A DNA stretch of 64,000 bases, taken from contig NZ_FZOI01000012.1 in the NCBI RefSeq assembly GCF_900188385.1, positions 1 through 64,000 of the forward strand. The letters are read 5' to 3'. A program made the translations under genes and the position numbers. Numbering within the stretch: position 1 is the stretch's first letter; every line of letters begins with the position of its first letter. Shown in pieces: positions 38,101-45,430 of this stretch. The notes below the pieces were generated by a model, which was not told the DNA's origin, did no database searches, and saw only the letters and a program-made list of their open reading frames with translations. Origin of the DNA: Azospirillum sp. RU38E (GTDB lineage Bacteria > Pseudomonadota > Alphaproteobacteria > Azospirillales > Azospirillaceae).

Positions 38101-38720
38101 CCCTGCCCCAGGTTTCCGCCGACCTGCGCGATGCGGAACGGTTGCTGGAGGAACTACGCCAGCGCAGCGGCATCGGCGAGGCGGCGCAGGAAGCGGCGGC
38201 AGCCGAGGCCAAGACAGCCCAGTACGCCGCCCGTTGGCTGCGGCTGCGCGCCGCCGGGCTGTTGCTGACGCAGGCGGTGGAACGGTATCGCAACCGGAAT
38301 GAACATCCGCTGTTGCGCCGGGCCAGCAGCATCCTGGCCCTGATGGCCGCCAGCGGCGGCAACCCGGTGACGCATCTGAAGGTGGATTATGGCGATGGCG
38401 ATCATCCGGTGCTGCTGGGCGTGCGCCGCGACGGCAGCGACGCCCAGGTGCAGGATATGAGCGAGGGCCTGCGCGATCAGCTGTTCCTGGCCCTGCGCAT
38501 CGCTGCCGTGGAGGCGCATGTGGCCCAGGCCACCCCCCTGCCCTTCATCGCCGATGACCTGTTCATCACCTCTGACGAGCCGCGCACGGCAGCCGGGTTG
38601 GCGGCCCTGGCGGAACTGGGGGCCAGCACGCAGGTGGTGCTGTTCACCCACCACCGCTATGTGCTGGATGCAGCAGAGGGGCTGGAGGGGGTTCAGGTGC
38701 ACCGGCTGGGGAATGAATGA
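35187..38720 (+). CDS. SMC-like ATPase, YhaN family (SbcC-like)
   Basis: 1177 residues. N-terminal Walker A GANEAGKSTALAAICD, then about 750 residues of Ala/Leu/Glu/Arg-rich coiled coil, and a C-terminal lobe with the signature-like MSEGLRDQLFLALRIAA, Walker B LPFIADDLF and a late switch His in LFTHHRYVL. It lacks an obvious CxxC zinc hook, so it belongs to the YhaN branch rather than classical SbcC/Rad50. It should form a DNA-processing complex with the nuclease encoded just upstream. Confidence 0.9.
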   Translation: MRIERLDLERYGHFTDHRLDFSGTDVRLHIVHGANEAGKSTALAAICDLLFGVPERTRLGFRHGNNALRIGAVLRQPDGSLLEVKRRKGRQNTLLAADGSTALGDGTLAPLLGGIDRVQFERLFGLDHARLRAGGEAMLAAGGDLARTLFQAGSGLTGIADIMAGLQAEADRLGSPHKRQGSKPLYEALDAHQAASARMRNEATKAEAWEAGEKRLADARAALAGLQAELEKAQRAQSRLERIRRVRPLLARLEALAAERAELGEGPDLPATLAELWNAAATRLLQAERHRQQAAQQVEAALAALADAGEAPRLPELATEIEALFQRAGSVEKARADLPRRQRELEMADERLALLAGRLGRHDAPDALEAAQPGRVLAARIREKAAAHGRLDGARDAASKREMLAARSLADLADGASDGETAGDPLAAEAALAAALRLGEVETRLDEAAREADARTDELADALSRLGRFSGGAEALARLPLPDLAVIESWAARLGDLAQQRAKLRDALAQAEADARKHAATLAELAADGEVPTLAAIEEARRLRDGAWQAIRRRMLEKLDVPDVEWSGLGLGEAPAPRFEATIRTADQLADRRDREAQRVSRHARASSDLAEADARLQALERDRNDLEAQARTLENDWQSLWQESGLTPAEPALMAGWRRQVENVLALHRQGREAARKQSGLAEEAARCAGHLRDAMALAGLPAAAGETELSRLRARADAAVKACREQTDKAEKRRQEQARAERALRDAQREKAEATEALEAWAAGWAGDMAALGLPAGTSPAEAEAALTAWEDIGQELRARHDLVHRIDRLSSDIKQFQDDLTILVEKALALDPALPLDATVPDAANQLLMALDEARRRETRCGLLAEAVEKARLSDAEAATELAEAQAERDDLKRLHGLGAADDVPALVALASRRREWQRAEQATLAELAQAGDGQGRVALAAEVGGLDPDGAAAELAAAGQEINRLQAALPQVSADLRDAERLLEELRQRSGIGEAAQEAAAAEAKTAQYAARWLRLRAAGLLLTQAVERYRNRNEHPLLRRASSILALMAASGGNPVTHLKVDYGDGDHPVLLGVRRDGSDAQVQDMSEGLRDQLFLALRIAAVEAHVAQATPLPFIADDLFITSDEPRTAAGLAALAELGASTQVVLFTHHRYVLDAAEGLEGVQVHRLGNE

Positions 38721-38759
38721 CGCGCAGTCCCAGCGGCTGGCCGCCGCGCGATCGTTTCA

Positions 38760-39173
38760 TCACCCCGCCATATGCCGCAGGGCAGCCAGCAGCGCCTCTG
38801 TGGCGTTGCGGGTCAGGGTAATCTCATCCAGCCCGCAGCCGATCAGGCCGGCCACCTGCTCCACCACCCGTTTGACATCAGGGCCGAAGCTGCGGCGGGC
38901 ATAGAAGGAGGTTTCGGCGTTCACCCGCGCCTGCTGGCGCTGATGTTCCGCCAGAACCGGCCGCGCCATCATCACCCAATTGCCGTTTTCCAGCTGGGTG
39001 ACCTGCTGTGTGACGTCATACTGTGCCGCCACCGACCGCCAGAAGGCACTGTCAGCGGGCGCACCACCAGCAGTCGGCAGACCGGTGGTGGTGGCCGCCG
39101 CCACACGCAACAGGCCGGTCCCCTGGGCCAACCCACCGCCTTGCAACAGGTGTCGCCGCGTCCAGCCCGGCAT
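38760..39173 (-). pseudogene. N-terminal fragment of a class V aminotransferase (isopenicillin-N-epimerase-like)
   Basis: About 137 residues. A twin-Arg-like leader (TRRHLLQGGGLAQGTGLL) precedes FWRSVAAQYDVTQQVTQLENG, RPVLAEHQRQQARVN and IGCGLDEITLTRNATEALLA, the start of a PLP-dependent class V aminotransferase. The frame then stops (HMAG) before the PLP-lysine region, so two thirds of the enzyme are missing. The decayed end abuts the YhaN gene (40 bp). Start at 39173 is chosen by the leader; upstream frame is non-homologous. Confidence 0.7.
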
Positions 39174-39376
39174 CAGAACCGCACCTCCACCCGCGCATAA
39201 TATTGGCCGCTCCATTGCGCAGGGCGCATTGGCCCAGTCAGGTCTCAGGTTGGCCCAATCCACGCACCTGCGGGAACCCCGCCGCGTAGCAGTCACGTAT
39301 CAGAGGCGTGCCGCCGGCGGGATGGGCGCGTGATACCCAGGATGCTCCTCGGGGATAGGTCGCCTTGGCCCCTGGA
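39174..39376. other. Short gap between two decayed genes
   Basis: Nothing supported. Composition moves from GC-rich to AT-rich near 39370, marking the edge of an island. Confidence 0.3.
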
Positions 39377-40287
39377 TCAGACATAAATACGAGACCAAGG
39401 CCCATTTTTCTCTATTGCTACCACTTGCCCGGTCTGTTGGCTATTCGTACCGTCATCCACGATCACTGTGCTTCCGACGATGAGCCCATCGAGAATATTG
39501 CGAACATTAACATAGTTTTTCCCAAAATGCAGACTGAATAAATCATTGTCTTTATAGAATTTATGGTCTGTCAAATCAATGATTTTCGGAGATGAAAGCC
39601 CAGGTGTAATCCATTTCAGTGAATTGTCGGATGTGGGGGATATCTTTGAATGACCCTTGATAGAATGTGGCTTGCCATTTGACATCCATTGATTGCTGGC
39701 GAGTATGGCATCCGGGGTGGACTTGCTATGATTTATCTTATCGTAAGATCCATCATATTCCATTTCTATGTCAAAGGGCTCTGCTCCTTCGGTATTGGCA
39801 ATCGACTCTATTTGCGAGCTGTGGTAATATTTTGGATTGCCCAATATATCAAGCACCCCCAATCAAATGAGAAAGTGGAGTTAATCGCATATTGACCATT
39901 TGGAAGTTTTTCTGGCACATCATGGTCAACTTCTATTTTATAATAAACCTTGCTGGTCTTCTGCACCTCGCTGATCCGTTGGTCGGCGGCAGCCCGCTTT
40001 GCCGCGATCTCCTCCGGCGTCAAGGGTGCGTCCTCGGTCGGGGCGGGCCTTGCCGTCGCGTCCTCCACCCATTGTGCCGTCGTCGGCGCGTGGGGAGTGG
40101 CCCGCTGGTCACGCAGCTGTCCCGGCGGCTGGCCTGGACGCCGGTCAAGGATTGTGCCTGTCGGTGCCAGGTGGCGCGCGGCCTGCGCCACCGCCTTTTG
40201 CCGCACTAAACCAATATACCCAGCTCCGCCCCAGCTTATCACCCCTGCGTCTGCCATAATACTTAAAGGCAATAAAAGGCGAAACAT
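39377..40287 (-). pseudogene. Unknown gene split by a one-base indel, AT-rich island
   Basis: Two minus-strand frames, 40287-39808 (159 residues) and 39862-39377 (161 residues), overlap in different phases. Adding one G to the G5 run at 39856-39860 (Cs on the plus strand) joins them into one frame of about 300 residues, reading smoothly through FSFDWGVLDILGNPKYYHSS. The start resembles an export leader (LLLPLSIMADAGVISWGG). The middle is Pro/Ala-rich; the C-terminal 180 residues are polar and AT-coded, and end WSRIYV. No family recognised. Base composition is lower in GC than all neighbours, which suggests transfer. A sequencing error or programmed shift are the alternatives. Confidence 0.5.
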
Positions 40288-40598
40288 GCTTAGTACATAT
40301 CTACTAAAAACGAATTATTGTAACGCCCCCTCCTCTTGCGGCGGGCTGCTGAAAAAGCTCTTGACGTCGATTCGTGGATCGATTCCAAAGCCTTTCATGA
40401 CGGTTGGCGCAGCCCCTTCACGACCTGACGGTCTTGGGGAGATTTCTGCCGACCCGGCAGAGCCGGCGCTGCTTGCGCTGATCCGACGTCGATACAATGC
40501 GGGATGTGGCCGCGACTATGGACTGATTCTGTAGATGCGAATAGGTCACATGCGCCTGCACAAAGCAGCCTATGGAATGCCGCCCCCCTTAGCGTGAC
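40288..40598. other. Gap upstream of the glucan-locus receptor
   Basis: No gene supported. The stretch GGGCTGCTGAAAAAGCTC near 40342 and the following bases resemble an IS end, but no transposase or matching second end is seen. Weak evidence of a relic. Confidence 0.25.
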
Positions 40599-40643
40599 TT
40601 GACAAAGCTCTATCATCGCAGGCAAATTGGAAGCGCTTTCAAT
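40599..40643 (+). promoter_or_regulatory. Promoter with LacI-type operator before TonB receptor
   Basis: TTGACA at 40599-40604 is a good -35; 17 bp later GCAAAT (40622-40627) is a weak -10. ATTGGAAGCGCTTTCAAT (40626-40643) is a near-perfect palindrome around a central AAGCGCTT, the pattern of LacI-family operators. It overlaps the -10 and expected start, as a repressor site would. No LacI gene is in the window. Confidence 0.5.
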
Positions 40644-40725
40644 GCCGCAACGCAATGGCATTCCAAGGGCAACAATAATCAGGGCCGCCGCAGTTGCGGC
40701 CCGGGGTGTGTGGGAGGAGGAGTTA

Positions 40726-43563
40726 ATGGCGAACCGCGTTTCCGGCGGAGGTTGGACGCTGTCTGGCGTGCTGCATCGCACCGTGTCGGGCCTGGCGCTC
40801 AGCCTGGCCTTGGCGGGGGCCGCAGCGGCCCAGCAACAGGCGGGCGGCAGCAGCGATGTGATCGACGAGATCGTCGTGACCGGCATCCGCGCTGGTATCC
40901 AGAATTCGATCAATATCAAGAAGAACGAAACCTCCATCGTGGAGGCGATTTCGGCGGAGGATATCGGCAAGCTGCCCGATATTTCCATCGCGGAAAGCAT
41001 TGCCCGCCTGCCCGGTCTGGCGGCCCAGCGCGTCAATGGCCGCGCCCAGGTGATCTCCATCCGTGGTCTGGCGCCCGACTTCACCACCACCCTGTTGAAT
41101 GGCCGCCAGCAGGCCAGCTCCGGCGATAATCGCGCGGTGGAGTTCGACCAGTATCCGTCCGAACTGCTGTCGTCCGTCGTTATCTACAAGACACCGGATG
41201 CGCAGGTTTCCGGCATGGGCCTGTCGGGCACCGCCGACCTGCGCACCGTGCGGCCGCTGGAATTCGGCAAACGGGCGGCCTCGGTGAATGTGCGGGGCGA
41301 GAAACTGTCCGGCGGCAAGCTGAACAGTGATGTCGGCACCTGGGGCAACCGGGCCAGCGCCTCCTATATCGATCAGTTCCTGGATGGCAAGCTGGGTGTG
41401 GCCATCGGCTATGCCCATATGGACAGCCCGTCCCAGGTGAAGCATTACAAGGCCTATGGCTATGAGGCGTTCCCGGACGCCGTGCAAGATGCCGCCGCCA
41501 AGAATGCGCTGATGCTGAACGGGCAGGAGGTGTTCGCCACCTCCCGCAATAATACCCGCGACGCCGTGATCGGCATTGTCGAGTTCCAGCCGAACGAGAC
41601 GATCCACAGCACGCTGGACGTCTATTATTCCAAGTTCGATCAGGAAGAGACGACGCGCGGCGCGCAATGGTTCTCCAATGGTTACGCGGACAATGCCACC
41701 TTCACCAATTTGAAGACGGATACTGTGGGCGGGTCGCTGTTCGCCCGCAGCGGCACGCTGAATAATGGCGTGCCGCAACTGCGCAACGACTTCAACACCC
41801 GCAATGACAAGCTGTTCTCCATCGGCCTGAATAATGAATTCGACCTGACGGACAGCACCAAGCTGGTCGCCGATCTTTCCTATTCGCGCAACAAGCGGCG
41901 CGAACAGATCATGGAAACCTATGCCGGCTATGGCCGTGGCGTGGGGCGCGTGACCAGCAACACCCCCGATGTCGGTCGCACCTTCGACAAGATCGATTTC
42001 AACATCAATGATGACGGCTTCTCCCAGTACAAGACCGGGCTGAACTATGCCGATGCGACCAAGGTGTCGCTGGGGGACCATGCCCCCTGGGGCGGCTGGG
42101 GCCATGATGGCGCTGTCCGTTATCCGGACGTGAAGGAAGAGGTGAAATCCGCCGAGGCCCGGCTTGACCAGGACTTTGACAGCTTCATCAACAAGCTGTC
42201 GGTCGGCATCAATTACACCAACCGTGAAAAGACCAAGCGGGTGGTGGAATATGATCTGTTCTTGAAGAACAATCAGCAGATCTATGTCGATCCCGCCGAT
42301 CTGGTGGCCCCCACCTCGCTGGGCTTTGCCGGCATGGGCGATGTGCTGAGCGTGGATATCGGCAATGTCTGGCGAAAATATTTTGATCAGACGCCGCTGG
42401 TCGATGCCAATAATTACGACAAGAACTGGGACATCTCCGAAAAGGTCACCACCTTCTTTGCCCGCGCCAATTATGGTTTTGGCGACCTGACCGGTAATGT
42501 CGGTGTGCAGGTGGTGCGGCAGCAGCAATCATCCAGCGGTGTGATTATCAATGGCACCAGTGGCAAGGTGGTTCCCACCGCCATCAGCGCCAAGGAAACC
42601 TATACCGATGTGCTGCCCAGCCTGAATGCCATCTATGATCTGGGCGATGGGCATCGCTTGCGGCTGGGCCTGTCAAAGACCATGGCGCGGCCGCGAATGG
42701 ATGACATGCGCGCCAACGTCACGCCCTCCTTCAACGGCACAATCTGCAACGGCCAGACTTGCGCGGCGGGCAGTACGGTTAACCCCTGGTCGGCCAGCGG
42801 TGGCAATCCCAACCTGAAGCCCTGGAAGGCCGATGCGGCCGATCTGGCCTATGAATGGTATGTGGCGCCGACGACCTATATTTCGATCGCCGGCTTCTAC
42901 AAGAAGCTGAAGACCTACATCTACAACCAGACCCAGCCCTTTGATTTCAGCGGCCTGCCCTTGCCCACCACGGCATCCAGCATCCCCGCCGGGGTCAAGA
43001 TCAGCAATATGGGCCAGATCACCCTGCCGGCCAATGGCAATGGCGGCAATCTGAAGGGGCTGGAATTCTCCGGCGCCCTGGATTTCGGCCAATTGTATGA
43101 GCCGCTGGAAGGGTTTGGCGTGCAGGGCAGCCTGTCGCTCACCTGGTCCAGCCTGAACCCGACGGACAAGAACGATCCGGGACAGGCCGTGCGCATTCCC
43201 GGCCTGTCCAAGACGGTCTATAACCTGACCGCCTATTATGAACGCGACGGGTTCCAGGCGCGGATCAGCCAGCGCTATCGCTCCGCCTTCAAGGGCGAGG
43301 TGGTACAGCTTTACGCCAACCGTGGCTTCACGGAAATCCTGTCCGACAAGCAGGTCGATGCGCAGATTGGGTACACCTTCCAGGAAGGCCAGTTTGAAAA
43401 TCTGGGCTTCCTGTTCCAGGTGAACAATCTGACGGACAGCCCCTATCGCACCCGTGTGGGCCTGGATGGCGGCGGGACCAAGACCAGTGACGGGTCCAGC
43501 CTGCCGGAAACCTATGAGAAGTACGGGCGGGAATTCCTGTTCGGCGTCAGCTACCGCTACTGA
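40726..43563 (+). CDS. TonB-dependent receptor of a glucan-utilisation locus
   Basis: 945 residues. Signal peptide ending AAAAQQQA; TonB-box-like VIDEIVVTG; plug motifs EDIGKLPDISIAESIARLPG and VISIRGLAPDFTTTLLNGR, which are typical of the large (TIGR01782-type) receptors that import oligosaccharides in sphingomonads and caulobacters. C-terminal aromatic YRY fits an outer-membrane barrel. The start at 40726 has GGAGGAGG upstream; the frame is open to 40627 from a TTG. It leads receptor-halogenase-GH3-GH30, all rightward, and is controlled by a LacI-type site. Confidence 0.92.
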   Translation: MANRVSGGGWTLSGVLHRTVSGLALSLALAGAAAAQQQAGGSSDVIDEIVVTGIRAGIQNSINIKKNETSIVEAISAEDIGKLPDISIAESIARLPGLAAQRVNGRAQVISIRGLAPDFTTTLLNGRQQASSGDNRAVEFDQYPSELLSSVVIYKTPDAQVSGMGLSGTADLRTVRPLEFGKRAASVNVRGEKLSGGKLNSDVGTWGNRASASYIDQFLDGKLGVAIGYAHMDSPSQVKHYKAYGYEAFPDAVQDAAAKNALMLNGQEVFATSRNNTRDAVIGIVEFQPNETIHSTLDVYYSKFDQEETTRGAQWFSNGYADNATFTNLKTDTVGGSLFARSGTLNNGVPQLRNDFNTRNDKLFSIGLNNEFDLTDSTKLVADLSYSRNKRREQIMETYAGYGRGVGRVTSNTPDVGRTFDKIDFNINDDGFSQYKTGLNYADATKVSLGDHAPWGGWGHDGAVRYPDVKEEVKSAEARLDQDFDSFINKLSVGINYTNREKTKRVVEYDLFLKNNQQIYVDPADLVAPTSLGFAGMGDVLSVDIGNVWRKYFDQTPLVDANNYDKNWDISEKVTTFFARANYGFGDLTGNVGVQVVRQQQSSSGVIINGTSGKVVPTAISAKETYTDVLPSLNAIYDLGDGHRLRLGLSKTMARPRMDDMRANVTPSFNGTICNGQTCAAGSTVNPWSASGGNPNLKPWKADAADLAYEWYVAPTTYISIAGFYKKLKTYIYNQTQPFDFSGLPLPTTASSIPAGVKISNMGQITLPANGNGGNLKGLEFSGALDFGQLYEPLEGFGVQGSLSLTWSSLNPTDKNDPGQAVRIPGLSKTVYNLTAYYERDGFQARISQRYRSAFKGEVVQLYANRGFTEILSDKQVDAQIGYTFQEGQFENLGFLFQVNNLTDSPYRTRVGLDGGGTKTSDGSSLPETYEKYGREFLFGVSYRY

Positions 43564-43573
43564 CCCCATCATC

Positions 43574-43607
43574 GGGCCGGCATCCCGCGCATGGGGGATG
43601 CCGGCCC
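43574..43607 (+). terminator. Strong hairpin between receptor and halogenase genes
   Basis: GGGCCGGCATCCC (43574-43586) and GGGATGCCGGCCC (43595-43607) form a perfect 13-bp stem with an 8-nt loop, 10 bp after the receptor stop. No U-run follows, so it may stabilise the receptor mRNA or attenuate read-through. Confidence 0.6.
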
Positions 43608-43638
43608 CCTTCCCTCTGGCAGTTGGAAGGTTTGCCCT

Positions 43639-45144
43639 GTGCAACAACAGATCAAGAAAATCCTGATCGTCGGGGGCGGGTCGGCCGGCTGGATGGTGGC
43701 CGCCCTGTTCTCCCGCCTGTTCAAACGGCTTTATGAGATCACGCTGGTGGAATCCGATGAGATCGGCACCATCGGCGTGGGCGAGGCCACCATCCCCGCC
43801 ATCAAGCGATTCAATGAATTGCTGGGGCTGGACGAGGATGATTTCCTGCGACGCACCCAGGGCAGTTTCAAGCTGGGGATCGAGTTTCGAAACTGGCACC
43901 GGCAGGGTGACAGCTATATCCATGGTTTCGGCCCCATCGGCCAGGATCTGGGCTGGCTGCGCTGCCACCATTACTGGCTGCACCAGCAGGCCCAGGGTAA
44001 GGCCCCGGATTTCGACGGGCTGGCCATTAATACGGCTGCCGCGCGGGCGGGGAAATTCATGCGGGCCCGGCCGGATTTGCCGGACTCGCCCTTGTCCCAC
44101 ATCGCCCATGCCTTCCATTTCGATGCCGGGCTCTACGCCCGTTATCTGCGGGAGATGGCGGAAAAGGCCGGCGTGCAGCGGCTGGAAGGCCGCATCGGGG
44201 CGGTGCATCTGCGCCCCGAGGATGGTTTCGTGCAATCGGTCACCCTGGCTGACGGGCGGGAGGTGGCGGCCGATTTCTTCATCGATTGTTCCGGTTTCCG
44301 GGGCCTGATCATCGAACAGGCGCTGAAAACCGGATACGAGGATTGGCGCCACTGGTTGCCCTGTGACCGGGCGCTGGCCGTGCCCTGCGCCCGCCAGCCG
44401 GGGGAGATGACGCCCTATACAAGCGCCACCGCACACGGGGCCGGATGGCAATGGCGCATCCCGCTGCGCCACCGCACCGGCAACGGCCATGTCTATGCCA
44501 GCCCCTTCATGGAAGAGGCGGAGGCCGAGCATATCCTGTTGTCCAACCTGGATGGGCCGGCCCTGGCCGATCCGTTGCGGATACAGTTCACCACCGGCAA
44601 GCGCCGGCAGCTCTGGAACCGCAATTGCGTGGCGGTGGGGCTGGCCAGCGGCTTTCTGGAACCGCTGGAAAGCACCAGCCTGCACCTGATCCAGTCCGCC
44701 GCCATCCGGCTGGTGCGGTTGATGCCCGATGGCCGCTTTGATCCGGCGGTGATCGCGGAATTCAACCGCCAGAGCGATTTTGAGTATGAGCGTATCCGCG
44801 ATTTCATCATCCTGCATTACAAGGCCACCGCGCGGGATGACACGCCGTTCTGGCGCTACTGCCGGGACATGGCGATACCGGAAACGCTGCAGCGCAAGAT
44901 CGACCTGTTCGCCGCCTGCGGCCGCATCTTCCGCGAGGATGAGGAGCTGTTTGCCGAGGAAAGCTGGATTCAGGTGTTCCTGGGCCAAGGCATCATCCCC
45001 CGCTCCCCCGACCCGCTGGTGCGGGTGCAGGATGATGCGGAGATTGCGGAATATCTCAGCAATATCACAGGCGTCATCGGCAAATGCGTCGCCGTGATGC
45101 CGGGCCATGCGGCCTATCTGGAGCGGATTTGTGGGGTGGGGTGA
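43639..45144 (+). CDS. Tryptophan-halogenase-family flavoprotein
   Basis: 501 residues. FAD site LIVGGGSAGWMVAAL; family signatures GSFKLGIEFRNW (with the conserved catalytic Lys), GWQWRIPL (WxWxIP-type motif) and LEPLESTSLHLIQSA. These are hallmarks of flavin-dependent tryptophan-type halogenases. Many homologues occur beside TonB receptors in alphaproteobacterial and xanthomonad sugar loci, where the substrate is unknown and halogenation is unproven. GTG at 43639 is preferred, with GGAAGG about 9 bp upstream; an ATG at 43591 lies in the loop of the preceding hairpin. Confidence 0.85.
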   Translation: MQQQIKKILIVGGGSAGWMVAALFSRLFKRLYEITLVESDEIGTIGVGEATIPAIKRFNELLGLDEDDFLRRTQGSFKLGIEFRNWHRQGDSYIHGFGPIGQDLGWLRCHHYWLHQQAQGKAPDFDGLAINTAAARAGKFMRARPDLPDSPLSHIAHAFHFDAGLYARYLREMAEKAGVQRLEGRIGAVHLRPEDGFVQSVTLADGREVAADFFIDCSGFRGLIIEQALKTGYEDWRHWLPCDRALAVPCARQPGEMTPYTSATAHGAGWQWRIPLRHRTGNGHVYASPFMEEAEAEHILLSNLDGPALADPLRIQFTTGKRRQLWNRNCVAVGLASGFLEPLESTSLHLIQSAAIRLVRLMPDGRFDPAVIAEFNRQSDFEYERIRDFIILHYKATARDDTPFWRYCRDMAIPETLQRKIDLFAACGRIFREDEELFAEESWIQVFLGQGIIPRSPDPLVRVQDDAEIAEYLSNITGVIGKCVAVMPGHAAYLERICGVG

Positions 45145-45213
45145 GGGATTTCCGATTGGAAAATCTTGTACCGTTCCTCGCTAAGGATAAACACCAGTTC
45201 GCTTTCACTTCCA

Positions 45214-45302
45214 TGCCTCCCCCGCGAAAGCGGGGGTCCAGGGTCACAGGAACAACGCTTCAGTGCCCTTGGTCCTGGACCCCCGCTTTCGCGGGGGAGG
45301 CA
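45214..45302. repeat. REPIN-type repeat, copy 3
   Basis: The cleanest copy: both 27-bp arms are perfect complements, each with CCCCCGCGAAAGCGGGGG or its inverse, around a spacer with CGCTTCAGTGCCCTTGG. It lies between the halogenase and GH3 genes. Confidence 0.9.
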
Positions 45303-45430
45303 ACAAAGGTGCGAGGGAGAAAGGGGCGCTCCTATCCCGCGTCACTCCCCCAAAAACAAAACACCAGCAATCCCCAACCGCCTTTTCACCCCGCCCCGGC
45401 GGGCACACCATAAGCCTTAGGGAGAGAACC

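Noticed and set aside
42673-45108. 811-codon minus-strand frame across the receptor and halogenase genes
   Set aside because: It spans two genes with clear motifs on the plus strand.
45263-45430. N-terminal extension of the GH3 gene
   Set aside because: It begins inside the REPIN; the signal peptide and AGGGAGAG mark the start at 45431.
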